Assembly: GCA_963742345.1 (NCBI GenBank)
Contig: CAVULO010000009.1
Location: forward strand, 1-64,000
Direction: 5' to 3'
DNA length: 64,000 bases
Source of the DNA: Pseudolabrys sp963742345
GTDB taxonomy: Bacteria > Pseudomonadota > Alphaproteobacteria > Rhizobiales > Xanthobacteraceae
Positions 63,726 through 64,000 of the stretch are shown in pieces. The translations under genes were made by a program, and so were the position numbers. A model generated the notes under the pieces. It ran no database searches and had not been told where the DNA came from. It worked only from the letters and a program-made list of their open reading frames with translations. The first letter of the stretch is position 1, and each line of letters starts with the position of its first letter.

Positions 63726-64000
63726 TCAATGCCCGCTCGAATCACCCTGGCGGCCGGCCTCGTACAGAAACCAGACTCTCTTTTCGGCATCGTCGATAAA
63801 GGTTTCGAGCAGGCTCGCAGAGGCCACATCGTTGTGCTCGTCGCAAACATCGTGCGCCTCGCGCATGGCAGCGACCACACGCTGATTGTCTTCGCGCAGT
63901 TCCGCTAGCATGTCTGACGGCTCGACATAGGCCGCGTCGTTGTCGGAAAGCCGTTGATGGCGTGTGATGTCGCCGATCGAGCGCAGCGTGGGTTGCCCGA
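63726..64000 (-). CDS. dps: Dps-family DNA-binding ferritin, 5' end outside window
   Basis: The open frame from the window edge to the stop at 63726 encodes the C-terminal 91 residues. They read TLRSIGDITRHQRLSDNDAA, MLAELREDNQRVVAAMREAH, DVCDEHNDVASASLLETFID and DAEKRVWFLYEA. This matches the last helices of Dps proteins, which store iron and protect DNA in stationary phase. The ferroxidase His residues lie in the missing N-terminal part. Confidence 0.85.
   Translation of the reverse strand, partial: GQPTLRSIGDITRHQRLSDNDAAYVEPSDMLAELREDNQRVVAAMREAHDVCDEHNDVASASLLETFIDDAEKRVWFLYEAGRQGDSSGH

Overview
The window looks like the chromosome of an alphaproteobacterium of the order Hyphomicrobiales (Rhizobiales). 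The evidence is the alphaproteobacterial order of the ribosomal and RNA polymerase operons, the type of intergenic palindromes, and accessory proteins of kinds common in that order. I cannot name the genus from sequence alone.

Region 1 (1-15.8 kb) is accessory. It holds a partial helix-turn-helix regulator, a transglutaminase-like protein, an NtrB-type histidine kinase in an operon with an NAD(P)-dependent dehydrogenase, and two VPLPA/PEP-CTERM surface proteins plus an orphan sorting tail. An AT-richer SEC-C protein follows a decayed tandem copy of its own C-terminus. Next come a Gp157 remnant with a Rad52-HNH protein, a divergent regulator with two palindromic operators, a broken VapB-like antitoxin, an M50 protease, a histidine kinase, and a compact phage-type block (large terminase, DUF5681 protein, helicase) with no capsid, tail or lysis genes. 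The region ends at tRNA-Gly and tRNA-Trp.

Region 2 (15.8-51.1 kb) is the transcription and translation supercluster: tRNA-Gly(TCC), tRNA-Trp(CCA), secE-nusG, rplKAJL, rpoBC, then rpsL-rpsG-fusA-tuf and the complete S10/spc/alpha series (rpsJ to rplQ, with secY and adk). A three-gene metabolic cassette (isocitrate/isopropylmalate-type dehydrogenase, amidohydrolase, tripartite-tricarboxylate solute receptor) sits between rpoC and rpsL. Several of these proteins carry Ala/Lys-rich tails, and adenylate kinase has a strongly basic tail of about 70 residues.

Region 3 (51.1-64 kb) holds a diheme cytochrome c, an HtrA/Deg protease, RarA and an RluA-type pseudouridine synthase in a tight series, a small secreted protein, an aldo/keto reductase, an operon for a 2-oxoacid:ferredoxin oxidoreductase (KorAB) with an NADPH/Fe-S oxidoreductase, an ATP12-type assembly factor and a partial Dps.

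An important caveat: eleven genes, including essential rpoC, are interrupted by single small indels, nine of them fitting one extra base. This looks more like sequence or assembly error than biology, so frameshifted genes are annotated across the break and flagged.
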